From Streptomyces sp. CoH27 (GTDB lineage Bacteria; Actinomycetota; Actinomycetes; Streptomycetales; Streptomycetaceae), in contig NZ_JAIQYY010000017.1 in the NCBI RefSeq assembly GCF_020181035.1, positions 63,290 through 127,289 on the forward strand: a DNA stretch of 64,000 nucleotides. The letters are read 5' to 3'. Shown here piece after piece: positions 16,791 through 25,267 of the stretch (the stretch's first letter is position 1; each line of letters starts with the position of its first letter). The notes under the pieces are model-generated. The model made no database searches and had not been told where the DNA came from. It saw only the letters and a list, made by a program, of their open reading frames with translations. A program made the translations under genes and the position numbers.

Positions 16791-17227
16791 GCCGTACGCA
16801 GCTGCTCGACCCGGAGGTCGGGCGGGCGATGTCCGCGCTCAGCGCGACCGCGAAGAAGGGGCTCGGCGATCCCGCCCTGGCCGAGCTGGTCATGATCCGC
16901 GCCTCGCAGCTCAACCACTGCGCGTTCTGCCTCGACATGCATCTCCGGCTGGCCCGGAAGAACGGGGAGTCCGAGGAGCGGGTGCAGCTCCTCGACGCGT
17001 GGGAGGAGGCCGAGGACCTCTACAGCGAGCGGGAGCGGGCCGCGCTGGCGCTCACCGAGGCGGTCACGCTGCTCACCGGCGGCGTGTCGGACGAGGTGTA
17101 CGAGCGGGCCGCGCGACACTTCACCGAGGCCCAACTCGCCCATCTGATCGGCCTGATCACCGTCATCAACGGCTGGAACCGTCTGATGGTCAGCCGTCGC
17201 GTCCCACCAGGGGGTTACCAGCCGTGA
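16787..17227 (+). CDS. Carboxymuconolactone decarboxylase/AhpD-like protein 2 (tandem paralogue)
   Basis: A 146-residue protein, clearly paralogous to the gene before it: 'IRASQLNHCAFCLDMH' is shared identically and the C-terminal 'ITVINGWNRLMVSRRV' aligns. It lacks about 20 N-terminal residues of its neighbour. GTG 16787 overlaps the upstream TGA (GTGA), so translation is coupled. CMD proteins form homo- or hetero-oligomers, and tandem paralogues may assemble together. The CxxC is intact, so it should be redox active. Confidence 0.88.
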   Translation: MSRTQLLDPEVGRAMSALSATAKKGLGDPALAELVMIRASQLNHCAFCLDMHLRLARKNGESEERVQLLDAWEEAEDLYSERERAALALTEAVTLLTGGVSDEVYERAARHFTEAQLAHLIGLITVINGWNRLMVSRRVPPGGYQP

Positions 17228-17949
17228 GCAGCAAGGTCGAGGTGTTCCGCGCACTGCATCTCGGGCGAGTCCCGGGCGATCCGCTGGTCCTGCCGGGCCC
17301 GTGGGACGCGGTCAGCGCCCGGGTGTTCGCGGAGGCCGGGTTCCCGGCGCTGGCCACGCCGAGCGCGGGGGTGGCCGCCTCGCTCGGCTACGAGGACGGG
17401 TCCACCCCGGCCGACGAGATGTTCGCCGCCGTCGCCCGGATCACCCGGGCCGTGGACGTGCCGGTGTCGGCGGACATCGAGGGCGGGTACGGGCTCGCCC
17501 CGAAGGAGCTCGTGGAGCGGCTGCTGGAGGCCGGGGCCGTCGGGTGCAACCTGGAGGACTCGGTGGGGGGTGTACTGAAGGACCCGCGGGAACAGGCCGA
17601 GTTCCTCGCCGAGTTCCGCGCGGCCGCCGGTGACCGGCTGTTCCTCAACGCCCGCGTCGACGTCTTCGTGCACGGCGACAAGGACCCCGAACGGGCCATC
17701 GAGCGGGCCGCGCTGTATGTGGCGGCGGGCGCGGACTGCGTCTATCCGATCCTCGCCCCGCCGGACGTGCTGCCGCTGCTGCGGGCCGGGATCCAGGGGC
17801 CGGTCAACATCAACGCCCGCCTGGACGGCAAGGGCCCCTCGCCCGCCGAACTCGGCGAACTCGGGGCCACTCGCATCACGTTCGGGCCGGGGTTGCAGCG
17901 CTGGGCAGCGCTGGCGTTGCAGGGAATGGCCGAACACCTGAGGAAGTAG
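17224..17949 (+). CDS. Isocitrate lyase/phosphoenolpyruvate mutase family protein
   Basis: A 241-residue TIM-barrel of the ICL/PEPM superfamily. It has 'LPGPWDAVSARVF' (about 21-33), 'PVSADIEGGYG' (metal/substrate Asp-Glu, about 80-90), 'NLEDS' (about 109-113) and 'LFLNARVDVFVHG' (about 139-151). The Cys-containing catalytic loop (KKCGH-type) of true isocitrate and methylisocitrate lyases is not seen, so it belongs to the uncharacterised branch that may lyse or hydrolyse small 2-substituted acids such as oxaloacetate analogues. GTG 17224 overlaps the preceding stop (GTGA). With two AhpD-like proteins and MocR it suggests a small oxidative catabolic module of unknown substrate. Confidence 0.85.
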   Translation: MSSKVEVFRALHLGRVPGDPLVLPGPWDAVSARVFAEAGFPALATPSAGVAASLGYEDGSTPADEMFAAVARITRAVDVPVSADIEGGYGLAPKELVERLLEAGAVGCNLEDSVGGVLKDPREQAEFLAEFRAAAGDRLFLNARVDVFVHGDKDPERAIERAALYVAAGADCVYPILAPPDVLPLLRAGIQGPVNINARLDGKGPSPAELGELGATRITFGPGLQRWAALALQGMAEHLRK

Positions 17950-17955
17950 GGGCTG

Positions 17956-18912
17956 TCAGGGCAGCCACTTCTTCCACACCTGGGGGTGGCTGTCCACCCA
18001 CTTCTTCGCCGCGTCCTCGGGCGACAGCTTCTGGTCGGCGATCATCAGGGAGACCTCGTTCTGGTCCTCGGTGGTCCACCGGAACTTCTTCAGGAAGGCC
18101 GCCGCCTTGCCGCCGGACCTGGCGAAGCCGGCGTTGAGGTACTTCTGCAGCGGGGTGTGCGGATAGGAGCAGGCGACCTTCGCCGCGTCCGCGTCGCAGC
18201 CGTCCTTGTACGGCGGGAGCTTCACCTCCGTCATGGGGACCTTCTTGAACAGCCACTGGGGCGCGTACCAGTAGGTCAGGAACGGCTTCTTCCCCTTGGC
18301 GAACTGCTTCATCTGGGTGATCTGCGCGGCCTCGGAACCGGCGAAGACGACCTGGTAGTTCAGCTTCAGGTTGGCCACCAGGGCCTTGTCATTGGTGACG
18401 TACGACGGGGAGCCGTCCATCAGCTGGCCCTTGCCGCCGCTCTCCGCGGTGCGGAAGAGGGAGGCGTACTTGTTCAGGTTCCTCCAGTCGGTGATGTCGG
18501 GGTGCTGCTTGGCCAGGTACGTCGGCACGAACCAGCCGATGTGCCCGGTCACTCCGAGGTCGCCGGCGCGGGCGATGGTCTTCTTGTCCTCGACGTACCG
18601 CTTCTCCTGGTCCGGGTGACCCCAGTCCTCCAGGATGGCGTCGACGCGGCCCTGACTGAGGGCGTCCCACGCGGGCACCTCGTCGACCTGGACGGTGTCG
18701 ACGCGGTAGCCGAGCTCGTGCTCCAGGAGGTACTGGGCGACGGCCACGTTGGACTGCGCGCCCACCCAGGACTGCACGGACAGGGTGACGGACTTCGCGC
18801 CCTGGGCGTTCGCGAACGGCGAGGCCTGCTTGGTCATGTCGGCGGCGCCGCAGCCGGTCGCCGTCAGCAGCACCAGCGAGCCCACCAGGGCGGTCGTCGT
18901 ACGGCGTCGCAT
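17956..18912 (-). CDS. Glycine betaine/proline betaine ABC transporter substrate-binding lipoprotein
   Basis: A 318-residue type II periplasmic-binding-like lipoprotein of the OpuAC/ProX family, with signal peptide and lipid Cys21 ('TATGC'). The protein contains aromatic segments expected for a quaternary-ammonium cage: 'SWVGAQSNVAVAQYLLEHELG' near the N-terminus, 'HIGWFVPTY', and 'TYWYAPQWLF' near residue 220. It is the last gene of the betaine operon, and its ATG is one base after the permease stop. The SBP-permease-ATPase order after choline-oxidising enzymes supports import of choline or betaine for osmoprotection. Confidence 0.9.
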   Translation of the reverse strand: MRRRTTTALVGSLVLLTATGCGAADMTKQASPFANAQGAKSVTLSVQSWVGAQSNVAVAQYLLEHELGYRVDTVQVDEVPAWDALSQGRVDAILEDWGHPDQEKRYVEDKKTIARAGDLGVTGHIGWFVPTYLAKQHPDITDWRNLNKYASLFRTAESGGKGQLMDGSPSYVTNDKALVANLKLNYQVVFAGSEAAQITQMKQFAKGKKPFLTYWYAPQWLFKKVPMTEVKLPPYKDGCDADAAKVACSYPHTPLQKYLNAGFARSGGKAAAFLKKFRWTTEDQNEVSLMIADQKLSPEDAAKKWVDSHPQVWKKWLP

Positions 18913-18913
18913 G

Positions 18914-20842
18914 TCAGGCTCCCTTCTTCGTACGGCGCTCGGTCGGCTGGGTCACCCGGTCGAGCATCAGGCCCAGGCAGACGATGGCGGCACCGGCGAC
19001 CAGCCCGGTGGCGAGGTCGCCCTGGGCGAGGCCGAAGGCGACGTTGTAGCCGAGGGCGCCACCGCCGACCAGGCCGCCGATGATGACGACGGCCAGCACC
19101 AGGACCACGCCCTGGTTGAGGGCGAGCAGCAACGATCGCCGGGCGAGCGGGAGCTGGACCTGCCACAGCTGCTGGCGGCCGGTCGCGCCGAGCGAGCGCG
19201 CCGACTCCAGCGCGGCCGGGTCGACCTGGCGCAGGCCCTGCGCGGTGATCCGGACGACGGCCGGGAGGGCGTAGACGACGGCCGCGGCGACGGCGGGCGC
19301 GCGGCCCACGCCGAAGAGGGCGACGACCGGGATCAGGTACACGAACTGCGGCATCGTCTGGAAGACGTCCAGGACCGGCCGCAGGACCCGCTCCACGCGG
19401 TCGCTGCGGGCGGCGGCGATACCGGTGGCGAAGCCGAGGACGAGCGTGACGGCCACGGCGGCCAGCACCTGGGAGAGCGTGTCGAGGGCCGGGTCCCACA
19501 CCCCGAGCACGCCGATCGCGGCCATGGCGAGGACGGCGGTCAGGGCGGTGGCCCAGGTGCCGATCAGCCAGGCCAGGGCGGCGACGACGAGCAGCACCGA
19601 CCACCAGGGCAGCCACAGCAGGCCGCCGCGCAGCGGGTCCAGGATCCAGGTGGTGAAGTGGCCGGCCCAGTCGGCCGTGCCGCCGACGACCGGGACGCCG
19701 GAGTAGAGGTGGGCGGTCATCCAGTCGACGGCGCGGTTGACCGGGGCGGCGATGCCGAGGCTGAAGCCGGTGGGCCAGTTCAGGCCGTGCAGGAGGCGGG
19801 TGGCCAGGGCGACCGCGGCCGTGACGGCGAGGGCGTACGGCCAGCCGATCGTCCGTGAGCCGGTGCCGTCGGCGGCGCCCGCCGCTCCCGTCACCCGGTC
19901 CAGGACGACCGCCAGCAGCACGATCGGGATGCCGGCCGCGAGGGCCTGGCCGACGTCGACCGAGGCGAGTGCCTGGTAGACGCGGTCGCCGAGGCCGCCG
20001 GCGCCGATGACCGAGGCGATGACGGCCATGGACAGCGCCATCATGATCGTCTGGTTGAGGCCGAGGAGGAGTTCTCCCCGGGCCAGCGGGATGCGGGCGG
20101 TCAGCAGCCGCTGGCGGCGGGTGGCGCCGAGCGACTCCACGGCCTCCAGGACTTCGGGGTCGGCGCCGCGCAGGCCGAGCGCGGTGAGGCGGGCCATCGG
20201 CGGGGCGGCGTAGACGACGGTGGCGAGGACGGCCGCGGGGACGCCGATGCCGAAGACCAGGACGACGGGGAGGAGATAGGCGAAGGCGGGAAGCACCTGC
20301 ATGGTGTCCAGGACCGGGCGCAGGGCGCGGTCCAGGCGGCCGGAGAGGCCGGCCGCGAGACCGAGCAGCGCGCCGGTGAGCACCGAGGCGAGGACGGCTA
20401 CGACCATCAGGGCGAGGGTCTGCATGGTCGGCACCCACATGCCGAGGGCCCCGCAGGCCAGGAACGCGAGAGCCGTCCCGGCGGCCAGGCGGACACCGGC
20501 GACCCGCCAGGCGACCAGGGCGGCGAAGACCGTGACGCCGGTCCAGCCCGCGGCGAGGAGGGTGAGGTAGACGGCGCGGACGGAGAGGACGACGGCGTTG
20601 CTGATGTAGCCGAAGAAGTACAGGAACAGGGGGTGGCTGTCCCGGTTGTCGATGACCCAGTTGCTGGCGCTGGTGAGGGGTTTGTCCAGGCTGACGGTCA
20701 GGTGGTGAGGCCATGATCCGCCGTGGAGCAGGGGCAGCAGTACGGCGGTGACGAGGGCGAGCAGGAGCAGTTTGCCCGCGGCTCGGCTCTTCAGGAGGCG
20801 GGGGGTGTGCGGGCGGGAGGCCGGGACACTGAGCGTTGTCAT
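18914..20842 (-). CDS. Betaine/choline ABC transporter permease, two fused permease domains
   Basis: A 642-residue membrane protein containing two ProW-like permease halves in one chain (about 60-320 and 365-630). Each has the BPD_transp_1 signature with the EAA-type loop: 'VLEAVESLGATRRQRL' in the first and 'ALESARSLGATGRQQL' in the second. Most OpuA/ProU systems use one permease polypeptide as a homodimer, so this fusion provides an obligate pseudo-heterodimer. The duplicated halves are diverged ('VLPAFAYLLPVVLVFGIG' versus 'TMPQFVYLIPVVALFGVG'). ATG 20842 overlaps the ATPase stop (ATGA). Confidence 0.9.
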   Translation of the reverse strand: MTTLSVPASRPHTPRLLKSRAAGKLLLLALVTAVLLPLLHGGSWPHHLTVSLDKPLTSASNWVIDNRDSHPLFLYFFGYISNAVVLSVRAVYLTLLAAGWTGVTVFAALVAWRVAGVRLAAGTALAFLACGALGMWVPTMQTLALMVVAVLASVLTGALLGLAAGLSGRLDRALRPVLDTMQVLPAFAYLLPVVLVFGIGVPAAVLATVVYAAPPMARLTALGLRGADPEVLEAVESLGATRRQRLLTARIPLARGELLLGLNQTIMMALSMAVIASVIGAGGLGDRVYQALASVDVGQALAAGIPIVLLAVVLDRVTGAAGAADGTGSRTIGWPYALAVTAAVALATRLLHGLNWPTGFSLGIAAPVNRAVDWMTAHLYSGVPVVGGTADWAGHFTTWILDPLRGGLLWLPWWSVLLVVAALAWLIGTWATALTAVLAMAAIGVLGVWDPALDTLSQVLAAVAVTLVLGFATGIAAARSDRVERVLRPVLDVFQTMPQFVYLIPVVALFGVGRAPAVAAAVVYALPAVVRITAQGLRQVDPAALESARSLGATGRQQLWQVQLPLARRSLLLALNQGVVLVLAVVIIGGLVGGGALGYNVAFGLAQGDLATGLVAGAAIVCLGLMLDRVTQPTERRTKKGA

Positions 20843-21906
20843 CAGACGGCCTCCGGGGTGGTGCGGGGGCCGGGTACGCGGACGTCCACGCCTGCTACGA
20901 CGTCCAGCAGCAGCTCGTGGTCCACGGTTCCGATGCAGTTGCCGTCCTCCACCACGCACGCCGGTGTGCCGGTCTCGGCCACCGTCCTGATCGCGTCCGC
21001 GACCACCGCGTCCGGAGTGAGGGCGCCCGGGTGCTCCGGGCCGCCGCAGTCGCCCGGCTTCATCGCCGTACGGACCGTCATCACCTGTTCGCGCGGGACG
21101 TCCCGGACGAACTCGCGGACATAGTCGTCCGCCGGGGAGCCGACGATCTGCTCCGGTGTGCCCAGCTGGACGACCTTGCCGTCGCGCATCAGGGCGATGC
21201 GGTCGCCGAGCCGGAGGGCCTCGGCGAGGTCGTGGGTGATGAAGACCATCGTGCGGCCCTCCTCACGGTGCAGGCGGGCCACCTCGTCCTGCATGTCACG
21301 GCGGATGAGGGGGTCCAGGGCGCTGAACGGCTCGTCGAACAGCAGGACCTCCGGGTCCACCGCCAACGCCCGCGCCAGACCCACCCGTTGGCGCTGGCCG
21401 CCGGACAGCTGGCTGGGCTTGCGCTGCTCCATGCCCTCCAGGCCGACCTTGGCGACGAACTCGGCGGCCCGCTCACGCCGTTCGGCCTTGCCGACGCCCT
21501 GGATCTCCAGGCCGTAGGCGACGTTGTCGAGGACCGTGCGGTGCGGGAGCAGGCCGAAGTGCTGGAAGACCATGGCGGCACGGTGCCGGCGCAGTTCGCG
21601 CAGGCGGGCCTTGTCCATCGCGCGGACGTCCTCGCCGTCGATGGAGATCGTGCCCGCTGTCGGTTCGATCAGGCGGGTGAGGCAGCGGACCAGGGTGGAC
21701 TTGCCGGAGCCCGACAGGCCCATGACCACGAAGACCTCGCCCTTGCGGACGTCGAAGGAGACGTCCCGGACGGCGGCCGTGCAGCCGGTGCGGGCGCGCA
21801 GGCCGGCGGGGTCCAGCGTGGCCAGTTCGGCGTCGGCGGGGATCCGGTCCGCCTTCGGGCCGAAGACCTTCCACAGGCCGTTCACCGAGAACACGGGGGT
21901 ACTCAT
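20842..21906 (-). CDS. Glycine betaine ABC transporter ATP-binding protein with C-terminal CBS-type region
   Basis: A 354-residue ABC ATPase of the ProV/OpuAA class. Walker A is 'GLSGSGKST' (about 63-71), Q-loop 'VFQHFGLLPHRTV', signature 'LSGGQRQRV' and Walker B 'VLLFDEPFSALDP'; the switch His is in 'FITHDLAEAL'. After about residue 275 a CBS-like segment follows ('ACVVEDGNCIGTVDHELLLDVV'), which in OpuA senses ionic strength. This would make the transporter osmotically gated. It is coupled on both sides: its ATG overlaps the choline-oxidase stop and its stop overlaps the permease start. Confidence 0.92.
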   Translation of the reverse strand: MSTPVFSVNGLWKVFGPKADRIPADAELATLDPAGLRARTGCTAAVRDVSFDVRKGEVFVVMGLSGSGKSTLVRCLTRLIEPTAGTISIDGEDVRAMDKARLRELRRHRAAMVFQHFGLLPHRTVLDNVAYGLEIQGVGKAERRERAAEFVAKVGLEGMEQRKPSQLSGGQRQRVGLARALAVDPEVLLFDEPFSALDPLIRRDMQDEVARLHREEGRTMVFITHDLAEALRLGDRIALMRDGKVVQLGTPEQIVGSPADDYVREFVRDVPREQVMTVRTAMKPGDCGGPEHPGALTPDAVVADAIRTVAETGTPACVVEDGNCIGTVDHELLLDVVAGVDVRVPGPRTTPEAV

Positions 21907-23435
21907 CGGGCACCACCTCCGATCAGGTCGACGGCCTTCTCCCCGACCATCAGCACCCCGATCATCGGGTTCACCGCGGTCATCGTCGGGAAGACGGACG
22001 CGTCGGCGATCCGGATGCCCTCCAGGCCCCGGATCCGCAACTCGGGGTCCACGACCGCGAGTTCGTCGTCCACCGCGCCCATCTTGCAGGTGCCGGCGGG
22101 GTGGTAGACGGTGTGCGCGACCTTGCGGGCGTACTCGCTCAGTTCCTCGTCGCCGGTGATCTCCGGGCCGGGGCAGACCTCGCGCCCCAGCCAGCCGGCG
22201 AGCGGCTCGGCCTCGGCGATCTCGCGGGCGATCCGGATGCCGTCGACGAGGGTCCGGGCGTCGTAGTCGTCCTCGTCGGTGAAGTACCGGAAGTCCAGCG
22301 CGGGCTTCACCTCCGGGTCGGCGCTGGTCAGGTACAGGCGGCCGCGGGACTTCGGCTTGGGGATGTTCGGGGTCATCGAGACGCCGTGGCGCGGGCGTTC
22401 GTAGCCGAGGCGCTCCGGGTTGTCGGTGAACGGGATCTGGTAGAAGTGGAACATCAGGTCCGGGCCCGGGTTCTCGGGGTCGCGGCGGACGAACAGGCCC
22501 GCGTCGGAGTCCATCGCGGAGTTCTCCGGGATCGGCCCGTGGGTCTCCCAGACGATGACCGACTCGGGGTGGTCGAGCAGGTTCTCGCCGACACCCGGCA
22601 GATCGTGGACGACGGGGATGCCCAGCTCTTCGAGGTCCGCGCGGGGGCCGACGCCCGAGTGGAGCAGCAGGCGGGGCGAGTCGACGGCGCCGGCGCACAG
22701 CACGACCTCGCTCCGGGCCCGTATCAGCAGTTCCTCGCCGTCCTTGGTGCGCACGTGGACGCCCTCGGCCCGGCCCTCGGTGATCTCCAGCCGGTACGCC
22801 CACGTCTCCAGCAGGATCGTGAGGTTGGGGCGCTCGTCCAGCACCGGGTGCAGGTACGCCACGGATGCCGAGGACCGCTTGTTGGTCTCGGGGTGGTAGG
22901 CGAGGTCGAAGAAGCCGGCGCCCTCGGTGAACGGCTTCTTGTTGAAGCCCTCGACGCGGGGCACCCCGAGGGCGGCCTGGGCGGCGTCGACGAAGTCGCG
23001 GGCGATGGCGTTCCGGTCCTTCTCGTCGACGGAGACGATGTTGTTCTTCAGGCGGGCGAAGTACGCCTCCATCGGCACCGCGCCCCAGCCCTTGGCGCCG
23101 GCCTGCTCCCACTCGTCCCAGTCGGACGGGAGCGGCTTGAAGGAGATGAGGGTGTTGTGGGAGGAGCAGCCGCCGAGGACGCGGGCGCGGCTGTGCCGGA
23201 TGTGGGAGTTGCCCCGGGGCTGTTCCACGGTCGGGTAGTCGTAGTCGAGGTCGCCGCCGAGCAGGCCCATCCAGCGGCGCAGGGTGAGGACGTCGTCCCG
23301 GCCGACGTCGCTGGGGCCGCCCTCGATGACGGCGACGGTGACGTCCGGGTTCTCGGTGAGGCGGGAGGCGATGACGGAGCCGGCCGTGCCGCCGCCGATG
23401 ACGACGTAGTCGTAGATGTGGGGGGTGTGGGACAT
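21903..23435 (-). CDS. GMC-family choline oxidase/dehydrogenase
   Basis: A 510-residue flavoprotein that should oxidise choline to betaine aldehyde (and perhaps on to betaine). GxGxxG is 'GGGTAG' (14-19) and the flavin-attachment/active-site block is 'GGCSSHNT' (88-95). Residues matching, from memory, the catalytic set of Arthrobacter choline oxidase are Glu291 ('DHPESV'), His330 ('MFHF'), His445 in 'TVYHPAG' and Asn489 in 'AVNPM'. The position of the choline-oxidase active-site Ser (Ser101 there) is Thr95 here. The flavin-linked His is retained (His93). It therefore resembles CodA more than enterobacterial BetA. It is flanked by ALDH and ABC genes in one operon. Choline is the likely substrate; electron acceptor undecided. 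Confidence 0.85.
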   Translation of the reverse strand: MSHTPHIYDYVVIGGGTAGSVIASRLTENPDVTVAVIEGGPSDVGRDDVLTLRRWMGLLGGDLDYDYPTVEQPRGNSHIRHSRARVLGGCSSHNTLISFKPLPSDWDEWEQAGAKGWGAVPMEAYFARLKNNIVSVDEKDRNAIARDFVDAAQAALGVPRVEGFNKKPFTEGAGFFDLAYHPETNKRSSASVAYLHPVLDERPNLTILLETWAYRLEITEGRAEGVHVRTKDGEELLIRARSEVVLCAGAVDSPRLLLHSGVGPRADLEELGIPVVHDLPGVGENLLDHPESVIVWETHGPIPENSAMDSDAGLFVRRDPENPGPDLMFHFYQIPFTDNPERLGYERPRHGVSMTPNIPKPKSRGRLYLTSADPEVKPALDFRYFTDEDDYDARTLVDGIRIAREIAEAEPLAGWLGREVCPGPEITGDEELSEYARKVAHTVYHPAGTCKMGAVDDELAVVDPELRIRGLEGIRIADASVFPTMTAVNPMIGVLMVGEKAVDLIGGGAR

Positions 23436-23482
23436 GGAGGTACTCCGAGAGGACTTGCTGCGTACGGGAGTCGGTGGGGGGA

Positions 23483-25003
23483 TCAGCCGGCGAACCAGCG
23501 CACGGGCCGGGGGGCGAGGTTCTGGTAGACGTGCTTGGTCTCGCGGTACTCGGCGAGTCCGGCGGGCCCCAGTTCGCGGCCGGTGCCGCTCCTGCCGAAG
23601 CCGCCCCACTCCGCCTGCGGGAGGTAGGGGTGGAAGTCGTTGATCCAGACCGTGCCGTGGCGCAGGCGGGCCGCGACCCGGCGGGCCCGTCCGGCGTCGG
23701 CGGTCCATACGGCGCCGGCGAGGCCGTACTCGGTGTCGTTGGCGAGGAAGACGGCCTCGTCCTCGGTGCGGAAGGTCTCGACGGTGAGGACCGGGCCGAA
23801 GACCTCCTCGCGGACGACCTTCATCTCGCGGTGGCAGGCGTCGAGGACGGTCGGCTCGTAGAACCAGCCGGTGGCGGGCCGGTCGGCGGACGGCTGCGGC
23901 CGCTTGCCGCCGCAGCGCAGCACCGCGCCCTCCGCCAGCGCCGACGCCACATACGCCTCGACCTTGGCGCGCGCTTGCGCGGAGACGAGCGGCCCGCACT
24001 CGACGCCGTCCGCCGTGCCCCGGCCGAGGCGGATGCGGGCGGCCCGCCGGGCGAGCTCGGTGACGAACCGCTCCCGCACCGGCTCCTCGACGATGAGCCG
24101 GGCGCCGGCCGAGCAGACCTGGCCGCTGTGGATGAAGGCCGCATTGAGGGCCTGGTCGACGGCGGTGTCGAAGCCCTCCTCGGTGGCGCAGGCGTCGGCG
24201 AAGACGATGTTGGGGTTCTTGCCGCCGAGTTCGAGGGCGACCTTCTTCACCGTCGGGGCGGCGGCCTGGGCGACCTTGACGCCGCTGACCAGACCGCCGG
24301 TGAAGGAGACCAGGTCGACGTCGGGGTGCTCGGCGAGCCGGGCGCCGACGGTGTGGCCGGGTCCGGTGACGAGGTTCGCGACCCCGGCGGGGAGCCCGGC
24401 CTCGGCGAGCAGGTCGATCAGCGCGATGGTGGTCATCGGGGTGATCTCGCTGGGCTTGACGACGAAGGTGTTGCCGGCCGCGAGGGCCGGGGCGATCTTC
24501 CAACTGGCCTGGAGGAGGGGGTAGTTCCACGGGGTGATGAGCGCGCAGACGCCGACCGGCTCGTGTACGACCACGCTGTGGACGTCGGCCGAGCCCGCGT
24601 CCACGACCCGGCCGGGCGCCTCGGCGGCGACCAGGTCGGCGAAGTAGCGGAAGGCGTCGGCGACACAGTCGATGTCGACCCGCCCCTCTTCCACGGTCTT
24701 GCCCGCGTCCCGGCTCTCCAGCAGTCCGAGTTCCTCGCGGTCGCGCAGGAGGAGGCCGGCGACGCGGCGCAGCAGGGCGGCGCGTTCGGCGACGGGCGTC
24801 GAAGGCCAGGGCCCCTGGTCGAAGGCCTGCCGGGCCGCGGCGACGGCCCGCTCGGCGTCCTTCTCGTCACCCTCGGCGACCACGGCGAACGGCAGCGCGT
24901 CCGCGGGGTCCAGGATCTCGCGTGTCGCGCCGGAGACCGCGTCCAGCCACACGCCTCCCGCGTGGATGGTCGCCCCGGGCTGTCGTTCCGTACTGTCCGC
25001 CAT
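23483..25003 (-). CDS. Betaine-aldehyde dehydrogenase-like NAD(P)-dependent aldehyde dehydrogenase
   Basis: A 506-residue ALDH and first gene of the betaine operon. It has Asn160 in 'TPWNYPLLQ', the Rossmann region 'VSFTGG', general base Glu258 in 'LELGGKNP' and nucleophile Cys297 in 'SGQVCSAG'. It should oxidise betaine aldehyde to glycine betaine with NAD+ or NADP+ and complete the two-step synthesis begun by the next gene. I chose ATG 25003; the frame stays open to 25150 but the extra 49 residues look non-coding. The 264 bases upstream (25004-25267) contain the operon promoter, but I saw no clear operator. Confidence 0.87.
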   Translation of the reverse strand: MADSTERQPGATIHAGGVWLDAVSGATREILDPADALPFAVVAEGDEKDAERAVAAARQAFDQGPWPSTPVAERAALLRRVAGLLLRDREELGLLESRDAGKTVEEGRVDIDCVADAFRYFADLVAAEAPGRVVDAGSADVHSVVVHEPVGVCALITPWNYPLLQASWKIAPALAAGNTFVVKPSEITPMTTIALIDLLAEAGLPAGVANLVTGPGHTVGARLAEHPDVDLVSFTGGLVSGVKVAQAAAPTVKKVALELGGKNPNIVFADACATEEGFDTAVDQALNAAFIHSGQVCSAGARLIVEEPVRERFVTELARRAARIRLGRGTADGVECGPLVSAQARAKVEAYVASALAEGAVLRCGGKRPQPSADRPATGWFYEPTVLDACHREMKVVREEVFGPVLTVETFRTEDEAVFLANDTEYGLAGAVWTADAGRARRVAARLRHGTVWINDFHPYLPQAEWGGFGRSGTGRELGPAGLAEYRETKHVYQNLAPRPVRWFAG

Positions 25004-25267
25004 GATCGCCTGTTGCCTTCCGTTCCTGATCCGTGCCCCTGTGTCACGCACGTGCCACACTCGGGGACCGCGACCGCCTGCCCCGGGCCCCTCACTCACA
25101 TGCGGAATCGGCGGCGGAAAGTGCGAGGCGTCACTGAAATGACGGTCCAAAACGGCTAAAAATCGGCAATTCGGTCAGCTGCGCTCGGTTCATGCATGTC
25201 TCACAGTCCGTATCGGGCGGACAGAACCTCCAGCGGCCGGTCGACCTGGCCGACTCGGGTCGCCCGC

